Source of the DNA: Acidobacteriaceae bacterium
GTDB taxonomy: Bacteria > Acidobacteriota > Terriglobia > Terriglobales > Acidobacteriaceae
Assembly (NCBI GenBank): GCA_030040175.1
Contig: JASHUF010000145.1
Location: 1 to 5,061 of the forward strand
Reading direction: 5' to 3'
Length of the DNA: 5,061 bases
Made by a program: the position numbers and the translations under genes
Part shown: positions 1 through 5,061 of the stretch, piece after piece
Numbering within the stretch: position 1 is the first letter of the stretch
Layout of the letters: every line of letters starts with the position of its first letter
Notes under the pieces: generated by a model
The model's input: only the letters and a program-made list of their open reading frames with translations
Databases searched by the model: none
What the model was told of the DNA's origin: nothing

Positions 1-560
1 TTGGCAAACTGCGCGCGCGCATCCCACCTGCCCCGGGTTGCGTCGACTTCAGCGCCGGCAACGCCAAGCGTCGATACCGGCGAGTAATAATAGCCGTATT
101 CCATCGGCAGATCGACGAGCGCATTGTCCGCATCGTCATAGCGCAGGAGGAACGAGCCGAAGACCGAGGAGAGTTCGCCGGCACGCACCAGGAGCGACCC
201 TTTCCCGGACACGCGCGCGTAATTCAGGCTGGCCTGCAGCACGTAGCCTTTGGCCCCGTAGCCGGGAGTTGAAAAGTCCGCATAAAAATAAGGGCGCGTG
301 ACCAACTGCAGGGCGCCGGTGGCGAACCAGTTTTGATCGATCTTCCAGGTGGGATAGACCACCGAGCGAAAGCCGGCGCTCACCGGCGACCCCGATCGCG
401 GCGCCTCCGTCAATGCGGTCGATGCCATGAGCTGGCCGCTCAGCGTGGCGCGAAGATCGAGCCCGGAATTCGCTTCCTGCGCACACGCAGGCGTGGAGAG
501 CAGCGTTCCGCACAACAGGCACGAGCCCAGACACGCGAGCGCGAGCGGCCGGCTGCTCAT
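1..560 (-). CDS. Putative outer-membrane beta-barrel (porin-like) protein, N-terminal part
   Basis: The reading frame is open from an ATG at 560-558 down to the window edge: 186 codons, no stop, C-terminus missing. Residues 1-27 look like a Sec signal peptide: Arg4, a hydrophobic Leu/Ala/Cys-rich core, and a likely signal peptidase I site after Ala27 (Ala-Cys-Ala before Gln-Glu-Ala). The mature part is rich in alternating polar/aromatic stretches and short Gly/Asp/Ser turns, for example around residues 62-97 and 104-142, with many Tyr, Trp and Phe (a Tyr-Gly-Tyr-Tyr-Tyr run near 155-159). This is typical of outer-membrane beta-barrels. The start codon overlaps the stop of the upstream HD-GYP gene as ATGA, and no strong ribosome site precedes it, so translational coupling is likely. 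The barrel and outer-membrane location are inferred from composition and pattern. No substrate can be assigned. It could instead be a periplasmic beta-rich protein. Confidence 0.75.
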   Translation of the reverse strand, partial: MSSRPLALACLGSCLLCGTLLSTPACAQEANSGLDLRATLSGQLMASTALTEAPRSGSPVSAGFRSVVYPTWKIDQNWFATGALQLVTRPYFYADFSTPGYGAKGYVLQASLNYARVSGKGSLLVRAGELSSVFGSFLLRYDDADNALVDLPMEYGYYYSPVSTLGVAGAEVDATRGRWDARAQFA

Positions 561-2224
561 CCCGCGACCGCCATTTCCCGCTCCGCGGCCTGCGTCCAGG
601 CTCCGGGCACTGCCGTTTGCCGCATCAGAGCTTCGCGCGGGAGCCTTGTAAACACGTCCACGATCCTCGGGTCGAATTGCTTTCCGGCATTTTCGACAAT
701 GATTTCAACGGCCCGCTCATGAGCCATCCCGCGCCGGTAAGAGCGATCCGTCGTCATGGCGTCGTAAGCATCGGCAACATGAATGATGCGGGCGTCGATG
801 GGCGTCTTCTCGCCGCACTCGCCTTTCGGGTAACCGCTGCCGTCCCAGTTCTCGTGATGGAGCTCCACGGCGGGCAGAAAGGAGGCGAAGCCCTGCACGC
901 CCTCCAGTATCCGCCGGCCGATCACCGGATGCTGCTTGACCAGCGCAAATTCCTCGTCGGTAAGCCGGCCGGGCTTGCGCAGCACGCTGTCGGAGATTCC
1001 GATTTTCCCAATGTCGTGCAGCAGAGCGCCGATGCGTATCCGCTCGAGCTCGGCAGGAAGAAGATGCAGCGCCGCCGCAATCGCGCACGATATTTCGCTG
1101 ACGCGGCGGCTATGACCGGATGTATACGGGTCGCGCGCGTCGAGAGCGTTGGCAAGCGAGCCGATGAACTCGAGATAGGCCGCTTCCAGATTCTTGCCCG
1201 CTTCGCGGACGGATACGGCGGCCCGGTTGTAGTTTTCCGCCAGCTCCTGGATCTCCAGAATCGCCGACGGTTTTCCCTCGAATTCCGGCAAGACGCCCGT
1301 GCGCACGGCATTGCGCAGGTGCGACACCAGCACGGAGAGAGGTTCCACCGTGGAGCGGGAGGAAATGATGCTGCAGACGAGCGCCATGAGCACGCAGATC
1401 AGCGTGAGCGCAAGAAAGAGGTTGTGCAAACGCGATTGGATAGGCGCCGTGGCCTTGTCCACATTTTCCAAACTGCGCAGCAGGTATCCTCCGCCGTACG
1501 ACTGCACGGGAATGGATATCCAGGTCGCGCCGCGCAGGCGCAGGTTGCATTCCGATTGGTCGTCGCAGTGTTCCAGAGCCGCGTCCAGCTCGCTGAACGG
1601 AATATCGGCAAGGTTCGATTCGACGACCTTGCCGTCATGCAGGAGAACGGCAGGCGTCGTGAACTCGGAAAAGTCGAAGTACTCGCCCAGGGAAAGCACG
1701 CCGATATTCACGTCATTCTCATCCACCGGCACTGAAGCGACGCGGAAGGTGCGCCCGTTCAGCAGCAGAAGCCCGCGGTCACTGCCTTCACGCTGCGCAG
1801 GATGGAAGGGCACCAGCTGGCTCCGCGGCGAACCCTCTTCCGTTTGCCGCACCACCCCGGCCAGGGGCGTACCGTCGGGGCCGGAAACAATCAGAAGGTC
1901 GAAGCCCATGTGCTCGCCGAGCTCGCGCAGTTGATCTTCCACTGTCCTGCGCGCCGCTTCGCGATCTGAGCTCGACAGGAGAAGCTCCATGCCCGCCTTC
2001 AAGGCCGGGTTTTCTCCCGCCACGTTAAGGAACCGGCTGTTTTGGAGGTCGCTCTTGGCATGAATGTGCGCAATGGCAAGCTGATTCTCGCGCAGAGAGG
2101 CGCGCAGCCCGTCGCGCACAGTCGATTGCACCAGCCCCTGGATCAATCCGAAGCTCAGGGCCAGCAGGAGCGCAAAGGGAACGAAGCTGATGAGAAAGGC
2201 GCGGGTTCTGAAGCGCGTTACCAT
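557..2224 (-). CDS. Membrane-bound HD-GYP cyclic-di-GMP phosphodiesterase with periplasmic sensor and HAMP domains
   Basis: The predicted enzyme hydrolyses the second messenger c-di-GMP at the inner face of the inner membrane. Numbering from the ATG at 2224 (555 aa): basic N-terminus, TM1 about 10-31, a periplasmic region about 32-266 resembling a CACHE-type sensor, TM2 about 269-288, a HAMP-like linker about 289-341 (Pro295 and Glu324 in expected places), and HD-GYP about 349-532. Metal-site and signature residues are visible: His371 in GHSRRV, His403-Asp404 and Lys407 in HDIGK, His432, His456-His457, Gly-Tyr-Pro 464-466, and Asp485 in HVADAYD. The catalytic set looks intact. The periplasmic part carries Cys220 and Cys226, which could form a disulfide or bind a ligand. 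Start choice: ATG 2224 has GGGAG five bases upstream and gives a compact basic N-terminus. An in-frame ATG at 2239 (GGAG nine bases upstream) and a TTG at 2263 are alternatives. It lies just downstream of the cupredoxin gene and overlaps the next gene by 4 bp. The sensed signal is unknown. Confidence 0.95.
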   Translation of the reverse strand: MVTRFRTRAFLISFVPFALLLALSFGLIQGLVQSTVRDGLRASLRENQLAIAHIHAKSDLQNSRFLNVAGENPALKAGMELLLSSSDREAARRTVEDQLRELGEHMGFDLLIVSGPDGTPLAGVVRQTEEGSPRSQLVPFHPAQREGSDRGLLLLNGRTFRVASVPVDENDVNIGVLSLGEYFDFSEFTTPAVLLHDGKVVESNLADIPFSELDAALEHCDDQSECNLRLRGATWISIPVQSYGGGYLLRSLENVDKATAPIQSRLHNLFLALTLICVLMALVCSIISSRSTVEPLSVLVSHLRNAVRTGVLPEFEGKPSAILEIQELAENYNRAAVSVREAGKNLEAAYLEFIGSLANALDARDPYTSGHSRRVSEISCAIAAALHLLPAELERIRIGALLHDIGKIGISDSVLRKPGRLTDEEFALVKQHPVIGRRILEGVQGFASFLPAVELHHENWDGSGYPKGECGEKTPIDARIIHVADAYDAMTTDRSYRRGMAHERAVEIIVENAGKQFDPRIVDVFTRLPREALMRQTAVPGAWTQAAEREMAVAG

Positions 2225-2266
2225 GTTTGCTCCCGGCATGAGAAAGCGCTCCGGCGCTCCCAAGCC

Positions 2267-2968
2267 TTATTTCGGCTCCTCTTCGAGAGGAATCAGGAAG
2301 TCGGCGACGGCGCCGCGGCCGGGCGAAACCGTAATCGACTTGCGAAAGAATCCGGCGAACCGGTGCCACGCGACGATCGTGTATACGCCCGGAGGCACAT
2401 CGTCGATCCGGAACTCTCCGGAAGGCCCGGGCTGTGCGTACCAGCGATTGGGAGTCACCACGATGGTTGCCGCCATATTCGGGTGCAGGTGGCAGTAGAC
2501 ATCGACGATACCGGCCTTGGGAAACACCACGCGGCGGGTCTCTCCTTTGTCGTAGCTCCCCAGATCGAAGCTTCTGGCTTTGGAAAGCGAAAAGACGTTA
2601 TGAAAGATCGGATCCATATTCGGAAACGAGACCGTGGATCCAACCGGAATCACAACCAGATCGGGAGAAAAGCGGCGGCCGAGCTGGGCGATTTGGGCAG
2701 GAGCGGTTGCGGCCCGGGCAGCAGAATCAGACGGGCCGGGCCCTTCGAGATAGACCACCACGTGCGCGCGCTCATAGGCGAGCGGATCCTGTTCCGGATC
2801 CTTGCCCAGCTGCGCTTCTGTGCCGCGCTGATAGACAGAAACTTCCGCGGTGACGTTGCGCCGGGTCAACTTTTTCTTGATGAGGATGGTTCCGGAAATG
2901 GTTTCCGCGCGAGCCCCGATAGCCAATGCGGCGAACGCGAACAGGGCGACGAGGGTTGGGCGCGCCAT
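2267..2968 (-). CDS. Secreted cupredoxin with amicyanin-like copper loop and C-terminal carboxypeptidase-regulatory-like segment
   Basis: This 233-aa protein starts with a signal peptide (Arg3, hydrophobic core 5-18, Ala-Arg-Ala, likely cleavage after residue 21), so it should act in the periplasm. A beta-rich segment follows (about 23-75), then a cupredoxin region (about 100-172). Likely type-1 copper ligands are His123 (in FHNVFS) and Cys159, His162 and Met165 in CHLHPNM. The C-x2-H-x2-M spacing is that of amicyanin rather than plastocyanin. Residues about 180-229, with GEFRIDDVPPG followed by a Tyr-Thr-Ile-Val-Ala-Trp-His strand, resemble a carboxypeptidase regulatory-like beta-sandwich. 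Proteins of this layout are often named 'methylamine utilization protein', but no methylamine dehydrogenase genes are visible, so that function should not be assumed. A GAGG sequence nine bases before the ATG supports the start. It is first in an apparent operon with the HD-GYP gene. A role as electron carrier, copper binder or partner of the sensor is inference. Confidence 0.9.
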   Translation of the reverse strand: MARPTLVALFAFAALAIGARAETISGTILIKKKLTRRNVTAEVSVYQRGTEAQLGKDPEQDPLAYERAHVVVYLEGPGPSDSAARAATAPAQIAQLGRRFSPDLVVIPVGSTVSFPNMDPIFHNVFSLSKARSFDLGSYDKGETRRVVFPKAGIVDVYCHLHPNMAATIVVTPNRWYAQPGPSGEFRIDDVPPGVYTIVAWHRFAGFFRKSITVSPGRGAVADFLIPLEEEPK

Positions 2969-3040
2969 GAATCAGAACCTCGGAATCGGCGGGGGAGAAT
3001 CTCTCGGTGGCCGGCACACCGGAATATCACCGATTCAGAG

Positions 3041-3054
3041 GGAAGTGTACTTCC
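3041..3054. promoter_or_regulatory. 14-bp near-palindrome, possible operator
   Basis: GGAAGTGTACTTCC has two perfect 6-bp inverted arms around a 2-bp centre, the size of a small dimeric regulator site. It lies about 10-22 bases downstream of the predicted minus-strand transcription start, where a bound repressor could block the copper/c-di-GMP operon. No regulator gene is in the window and only one copy is seen. A 6-bp-arm repeat can arise by chance in a 220-bp region. Confidence 0.3.
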
Positions 3055-3069
3055 GTCCCAGTCAGCGCG

Positions 3070-3099
3070 AAAATAGCACCCGATTTGACCGGGATACAA
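3070..3099 (-). promoter_or_regulatory. Candidate promoter of the cupredoxin-HD-GYP-porin operon
   Basis: On the minus strand there is an extended -10-like element, TGCTATTTT (3078 to 3070). Eighteen bases upstream is a weak -35-like TTGTAT (3099 to 3094). Transcription would start near 3063 and give a leader of about 95 nt before the ATG at 2968. The match is modest and rests on sigma-70-type consensus only. A GATATT at 3028-3023 is a weaker alternative. Confidence 0.35.
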
Positions 3100-3171
3100 C
3101 TTTTTGGGTGTCGCAGGGACGGCAAACGCCGCCTCAGCCCACTCGTCCCGGGCGTACGGCGGATGGCGGAA

Positions 3172-3182
3172 TGCTATAGGCT
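3172..3182 (+). promoter_or_regulatory. Candidate -10 region for yceD-rpmF-plsX
   Basis: TGCTATAGGCT contains an extended -10-like TGCTATAGG (hexamer 3175-3180) and, one register on, a TAnnnT hexamer TAGGCT (3177-3182). No convincing -35 lies at the right distance. Initiation would fall at or within about two bases of the yceD ATG at 3189, giving a leaderless or nearly leaderless mRNA. A TTGACC at 3085-3090 has no -10 partner at 16-18 bases. Confidence 0.35.
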
Positions 3183-3188
3183 CTTAGC

Positions 3189-3740
3189 ATGGAGTTCAAA
3201 GTCACCGAGCTCGAGCGCGAGCCGGTCGAGTTCGATGTGGAGCTGCCGCCGCGGACATTCGATTTTGGCGGCGAGGCTGACCAGACCGGGCCGCTGGCCA
3301 CGTCCGGCCGGGCCGAAGTGATTCACGAGCACCGCGGACCCAGGGAGCTCGTTGCCGATATTCGCCTTAAGGGAAGATTCGCCGGAAAAGTGAGCGTTCC
3401 CTGCGCCCGCTGCGTGGAACCGGTGGAGATTCCGCTGGCCGCCGAATTCGATCTCATCTTCCGGCCCCTCGGTGCCGACTCCGCGACCGGGGAGCGCGCC
3501 ATTTCAGCGCCGGAGACCGAAATCGGTTATTATCAAAGAGACAGTCTTGCGCTTGAAGATGTACTGCGGGAGCAGGTACTTTTGTCCCTGCCGGTCCGGA
3601 CGTTGTGCAAGCCCGACTGCAAGGGACTATGCCCGCGCTGCGGCGCGAACCGGAACCTCCAGCCCTGCTCCTGTGAAGCGGGTCCGGCCGACACCCGGTG
3701 GGAGGCGTTGGCCGGATTGCGGGGCCGAATTAAGTCCTGA
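3189..3740 (+). CDS. yceD: YceD/DUF177 family protein (23S rRNA accumulation protein)
   Basis: This 183-aa cytoplasmic protein is about the usual size for the DUF177 family (E. coli YceD is about 170 aa). Members are needed for normal accumulation of large-subunit ribosomal RNA and typically sit directly before rpmF, as here. The family-typical Cys-Ala-Arg-Cys (residues 72-75) follows a beta-rich N-terminal half. An acidic and hydrophobic stretch with GYYQ and LEDVLREQVLLSLPV (about 113-136) leads into Cys140-x3-Cys144, Cys148-x2-Cys151 and Cys160-x-Cys162, so eight cysteines look able to bind zinc. The start at 3189 is chosen because the only in-frame upstream ATG (3171) meets TAG two codons later. 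There is no clear Shine-Dalgarno; only AGG eight bases upstream. Stop TGA is at 3738-3740, and rpmF follows after 109 bp. The molecular mechanism of the family is not settled. Confidence 0.93.
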   Translation: MEFKVTELEREPVEFDVELPPRTFDFGGEADQTGPLATSGRAEVIHEHRGPRELVADIRLKGRFAGKVSVPCARCVEPVEIPLAAEFDLIFRPLGADSATGERAISAPETEIGYYQRDSLALEDVLREQVLLSLPVRTLCKPDCKGLCPRCGANRNLQPCSCEAGPADTRWEALAGLRGRIKS

Positions 3741-3747
3741 AAAATCA

Positions 3748-3788
3748 AGGCCCTCCGGGAAGATGAGGTGCCTCTCGAGCCGGGGCCT
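3748..3788 (+). other. Possible RNA stem-loop in the yceD-rpmF spacer
   Basis: AGGCCC (3748-3753) can pair with GGGCCT (3783-3788), extended inward by CGG/CCG (3756-3758 with 3780-3782). An inner GAG/CTC hairpin (3765-3767 with 3772-3774) completes a branched or stacked fold. It sits in the 109-bp spacer, about 60 bases before the rpmF start. No U-tract follows immediately, so it is not a convincing intrinsic terminator. It could be a processing or regulatory leader element. Pairing was found by eye only. Confidence 0.3.
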
Positions 3789-3849
3789 GATTCCGCTTTT
3801 TGTGCGCGGAGCGGCTGGTCGGGGCGAGGAACGAAAGGAATTGCTTACC

Positions 3850-4038
3850 ATGCCGAATCCGAAAAGGCGCCACTCGGCGCGCCGCACCGCCAATCGCCGC
3901 GCCCACGATTTTCTTACCGCCTCCGGCCTCTCCGAGTGCCCCAACTGTCACGAGAAGAAGCTGCCCCATCGCGCCTGCCCCAAGTGCGGGGCCTACAAGG
4001 GCCGCGCCGTGCTGGAAGTTAAAGAAGCCGTCAAATAA
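3850..4038 (+). CDS. rpmF: 50S ribosomal protein L32 (zinc-ribbon form)
   Basis: This 62-aa protein is a structural part of the large ribosomal subunit. It begins with the hallmark MPNPKRRHS, followed by a very basic Arg/Ala/His segment (residues 5-19). It carries a zinc ribbon with Cys30-x2-Cys33 and Cys43-x2-Cys46 (CPNC and CPKC), so it is the C+ (zinc-binding) paralogue type. The frame stays open upstream to 3472, but that extension overlaps yceD and lacks L32 sequence. The L32 N-terminus and an AAGGA site at 3835-3839, ten bases upstream, fix the start at 3850. Stop is TAA at 4036-4038. It is the middle gene of yceD-rpmF-plsX, an arrangement conserved across many phyla, and plsX begins only 20 bases later. 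Confidence 0.97.
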   Translation: MPNPKRRHSARRTANRRAHDFLTASGLSECPNCHEKKLPHRACPKCGAYKGRAVLEVKEAVK

Positions 4039-4044
4039 ATCCTG

Positions 4045-4050
4045 TAGAAT
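4045..4050 (+). promoter_or_regulatory. -10-like TAGAAT just before plsX
   Basis: TAGAAT matches the sigma-70 -10 consensus at five of six positions and lies eight bases before the plsX ATG, with no recognisable -35 and no Shine-Dalgarno in the 20-bp gap. It could give an internal, nearly leaderless plsX transcript. It may equally be a chance AT-rich patch between genes. Confidence 0.25.
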
Positions 4051-4058
4051 CCTGCGTG

Positions 4059-5061
4059 ATGCTCTATAACATTGCGCTCGACGCCGTTGGTTCCGACAAG
4101 GCTCCCGAGCCGGAGATCCGCGGAGCGATCCTGGCCTGCCGTGCGCTGCCCGTGCGCGTGCATCTGGTGGGTCCGGAACCGGAGCTCCACGACCTGCTCG
4201 ACGAGCACCTCGAAAACGAAGACCTGCCCATCGTGATTCATCACGCCTCCGAGCGCATCGGCATGGAAGAGAAAGCGGCGCTTGCGGTGCGCGTCAAGCG
4301 CGACAGCTCCCTGCGCGTGGGGCTCAAGCTGGTGCGCGAGGGTAAGGCGGCGGGCTTTGTGACCGCCGGCAACACCGGGGCGGCCATGGCCACGGCCAAG
4401 ATGGTGCTGGGCGCGCTGCCCGGCGTGGACCGGCCCGCTCTGGCCACGCCCATGCCCACTGCCAAGGGCAACCCCTGCGTGCTGCTCGACGTGGGCGCCA
4501 ACGTGGACTGCAAGGCGCACAACCTGGAGCAATTCGCGGTGATGGGCGAAATGTACGCGCGCAGCGTGCTCAAGATTCACCAGCCCCGCGTAGGGCTGCT
4601 CTCGATCGGCGAAGAAGAGACCAAGGGCAACGACCTGACCCGCGAAGCCCAGCCGTTGCTCAAGGCGCTGCCCATCCAGTTCATCGGCAACGTGGAAGGG
4701 CGCGACATCTTCAACGGCCACGCCGACGTGATCGTGTGCGATGGATTCGTGGGCAACGTGGCGCTCAAGACCAGCGAAGGCGTGGGCCGCTTTGTCCGCG
4801 AGGTGCTGCGCGCCTCGCTCACGCGCACCGTCACCGCGCAGGTGGGAGCGCTGCTCTCGCGCCGGGCGTTCAACGACTTTCGCCGGCGTCTAGATTACAC
4901 CGAGTACGGCGGCGCGCCGCTCCTGGGCGTGCGCGGCGTCTGCATTATCGGCCACGGCTCTTCGAACGACAATGCCATCTACAACGGCATCCGCGTGGCC
5001 TACGAGTTTGCGCGCGCCGGCGTCACGGAGCGGATTGAGCAGGAGTTTGCCAGGCGCGAGC
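4059..5061 (+). CDS. plsX: Phosphate acyltransferase PlsX, 3' end beyond window
   Basis: PlsX converts acyl-ACP and phosphate to acyl-phosphate, the acyl donor for PlsY in the first step of phospholipid synthesis; it acts at the inner face of the membrane. The frame runs open for 334 codons to the window edge, close to the full family length (about 330-350), so only a short tail is missing. Landmarks: [16 protein letters not shown] (5-20; most relatives have Met-Gly-Gly where this has Val-Gly-Ser), GNTGAA (104-109), Leu-Leu-Asp-Val-Gly-Ala-Asn (142-148), GEEETKGN (184-191), CDGFVGN (227-233), EYGGAPLLG (282-290) and HGSS (299-302). The ATG at 4059 is chosen; the GTG at 4056 is in frame and adjacent. 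There is no clear ribosome site, so translation may be coupled to rpmF 20 bases upstream or be leaderless. Third codon positions are overwhelmingly G or C, more so than in the minus-strand genes. Confidence 0.97.
   Translation, partial: MLYNIALDAVGSDKAPEPEIRGAILACRALPVRVHLVGPEPELHDLLDEHLENEDLPIVIHHASERIGMEEKAALAVRVKRDSSLRVGLKLVREGKAAGFVTAGNTGAAMATAKMVLGALPGVDRPALATPMPTAKGNPCVLLDVGANVDCKAHNLEQFAVMGEMYARSVLKIHQPRVGLLSIGEEETKGNDLTREAQPLLKALPIQFIGNVEGRDIFNGHADVIVCDGFVGNVALKTSEGVGRFVREVLRASLTRTVTAQVGALLSRRAFNDFRRRLDYTEYGGAPLLGVRGVCIIGHGSSNDNAIYNGIRVAYEFARAGVTERIEQEFARRE

Noticed and set aside
11..20. GCGCGCGCGC dinucleotide run
   Set aside because: It is inside the coding frame of the barrel protein (Ala-Arg-Ala codons) and too short to be a meaningful repeat.
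38..301. 87-codon plus-strand frame near the left edge
   Set aside because: It is opposite the barrel-protein gene and Arg-rich without a motif. The minus-strand frame has a signal peptide and barrel-like pattern.
617..1735. 372-codon open frame on the plus strand
   Set aside because: It lies antisense to the HD-GYP gene, whose translation shows clear family motifs throughout. The plus-strand product is Arg/His/Gln-rich with no recognisable domain, as expected for a shadow frame in GC-rich DNA.
2042..3076. 344-codon open frame on the plus strand
   Set aside because: It is antisense to the cupredoxin gene and the start of the HD-GYP gene, and runs into the intergenic region. It has low-complexity charged composition and no motif.
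3085..3113. TTGACC as a -35 element for yceD
   Set aside because: No -10-like hexamer lies 16-18 bases downstream (the sequence there is GTGTCG).
3116..3149. GGGACG/CGTCCC inverted repeat with an internal CGGC/GCCG hairpin as a terminator
   Set aside because: No gene ends here, as both flanking genes diverge. The loop is long and there is no T-tract, so a terminator role has no support.
3472..3849. In-frame upstream extension of rpmF (would give 188 aa)
   Set aside because: It overlaps yceD in another frame and does not resemble L32. The true start is fixed by the [10 protein letters not shown]-terminus and a ribosome site.
3993..4721. 242-codon open frame on the minus strand
   Set aside because: It is antisense to plsX, whose family motifs are unbroken. 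The product is rich in His, Ala and Gly, typical of the reverse complement of a GC3-rich gene.

Overview
The window looks like a piece of a GC-rich bacterial chromosome with two divergent gene clusters on either side of a 220-bp intergenic region (2969-3188). It has no rRNA, tRNA, CRISPR array or mobile element to place it taxonomically. The yceD-rpmF-plsX order, the base composition and the style of the outer-membrane protein fit an acidobacterium-like Gram-negative. That placement is inference from remembered family patterns, not proof.

Left arm, minus strand (2968 down to 1): three tightly packed genes in transcription order. (1) A secreted cupredoxin with an amicyanin-like type-1 copper loop and a C-terminal carboxypeptidase-regulatory-like segment, of the kind often annotated 'methylamine utilization protein'. 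(2) A membrane-anchored HD-GYP cyclic-di-GMP phosphodiesterase with a large periplasmic sensor region and a HAMP linker. (3) The first 186 codons of a signal-peptide-bearing, probable outer-membrane beta-barrel protein that runs off the window. Genes 2 and 3 overlap by 4 bp (ATGA), and genes 1 and 2 are within a few dozen bp at most. This looks like one transcription unit linking a periplasmic copper protein, a c-di-GMP sensor/effector and an outer-membrane protein. None of these genes has an obvious housekeeping role, and the trio is the best candidate for an under-described system here.

Right arm, plus strand (3189 to 5061): the conserved housekeeping cluster yceD (DUF177, 23S rRNA accumulation), rpmF (ribosomal protein L32, zinc-ribbon form) and plsX (phosphate acyltransferase; about 334 codons present, 3' end outside the window). 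It couples ribosome assembly to phospholipid and fatty-acid synthesis. In many bacteria fab genes follow plsX, but that region is not visible here.

The divergent intergenic region holds candidate promoters for both arms and a 14-bp near-palindrome just inside the predicted leader of the copper/c-di-GMP operon. There is no gene-free stretch over 300 bases. Both yceD and plsX lack a clear Shine-Dalgarno sequence and have a -10-like hexamer very close to the start codon, which raises the possibility of leaderless transcripts.
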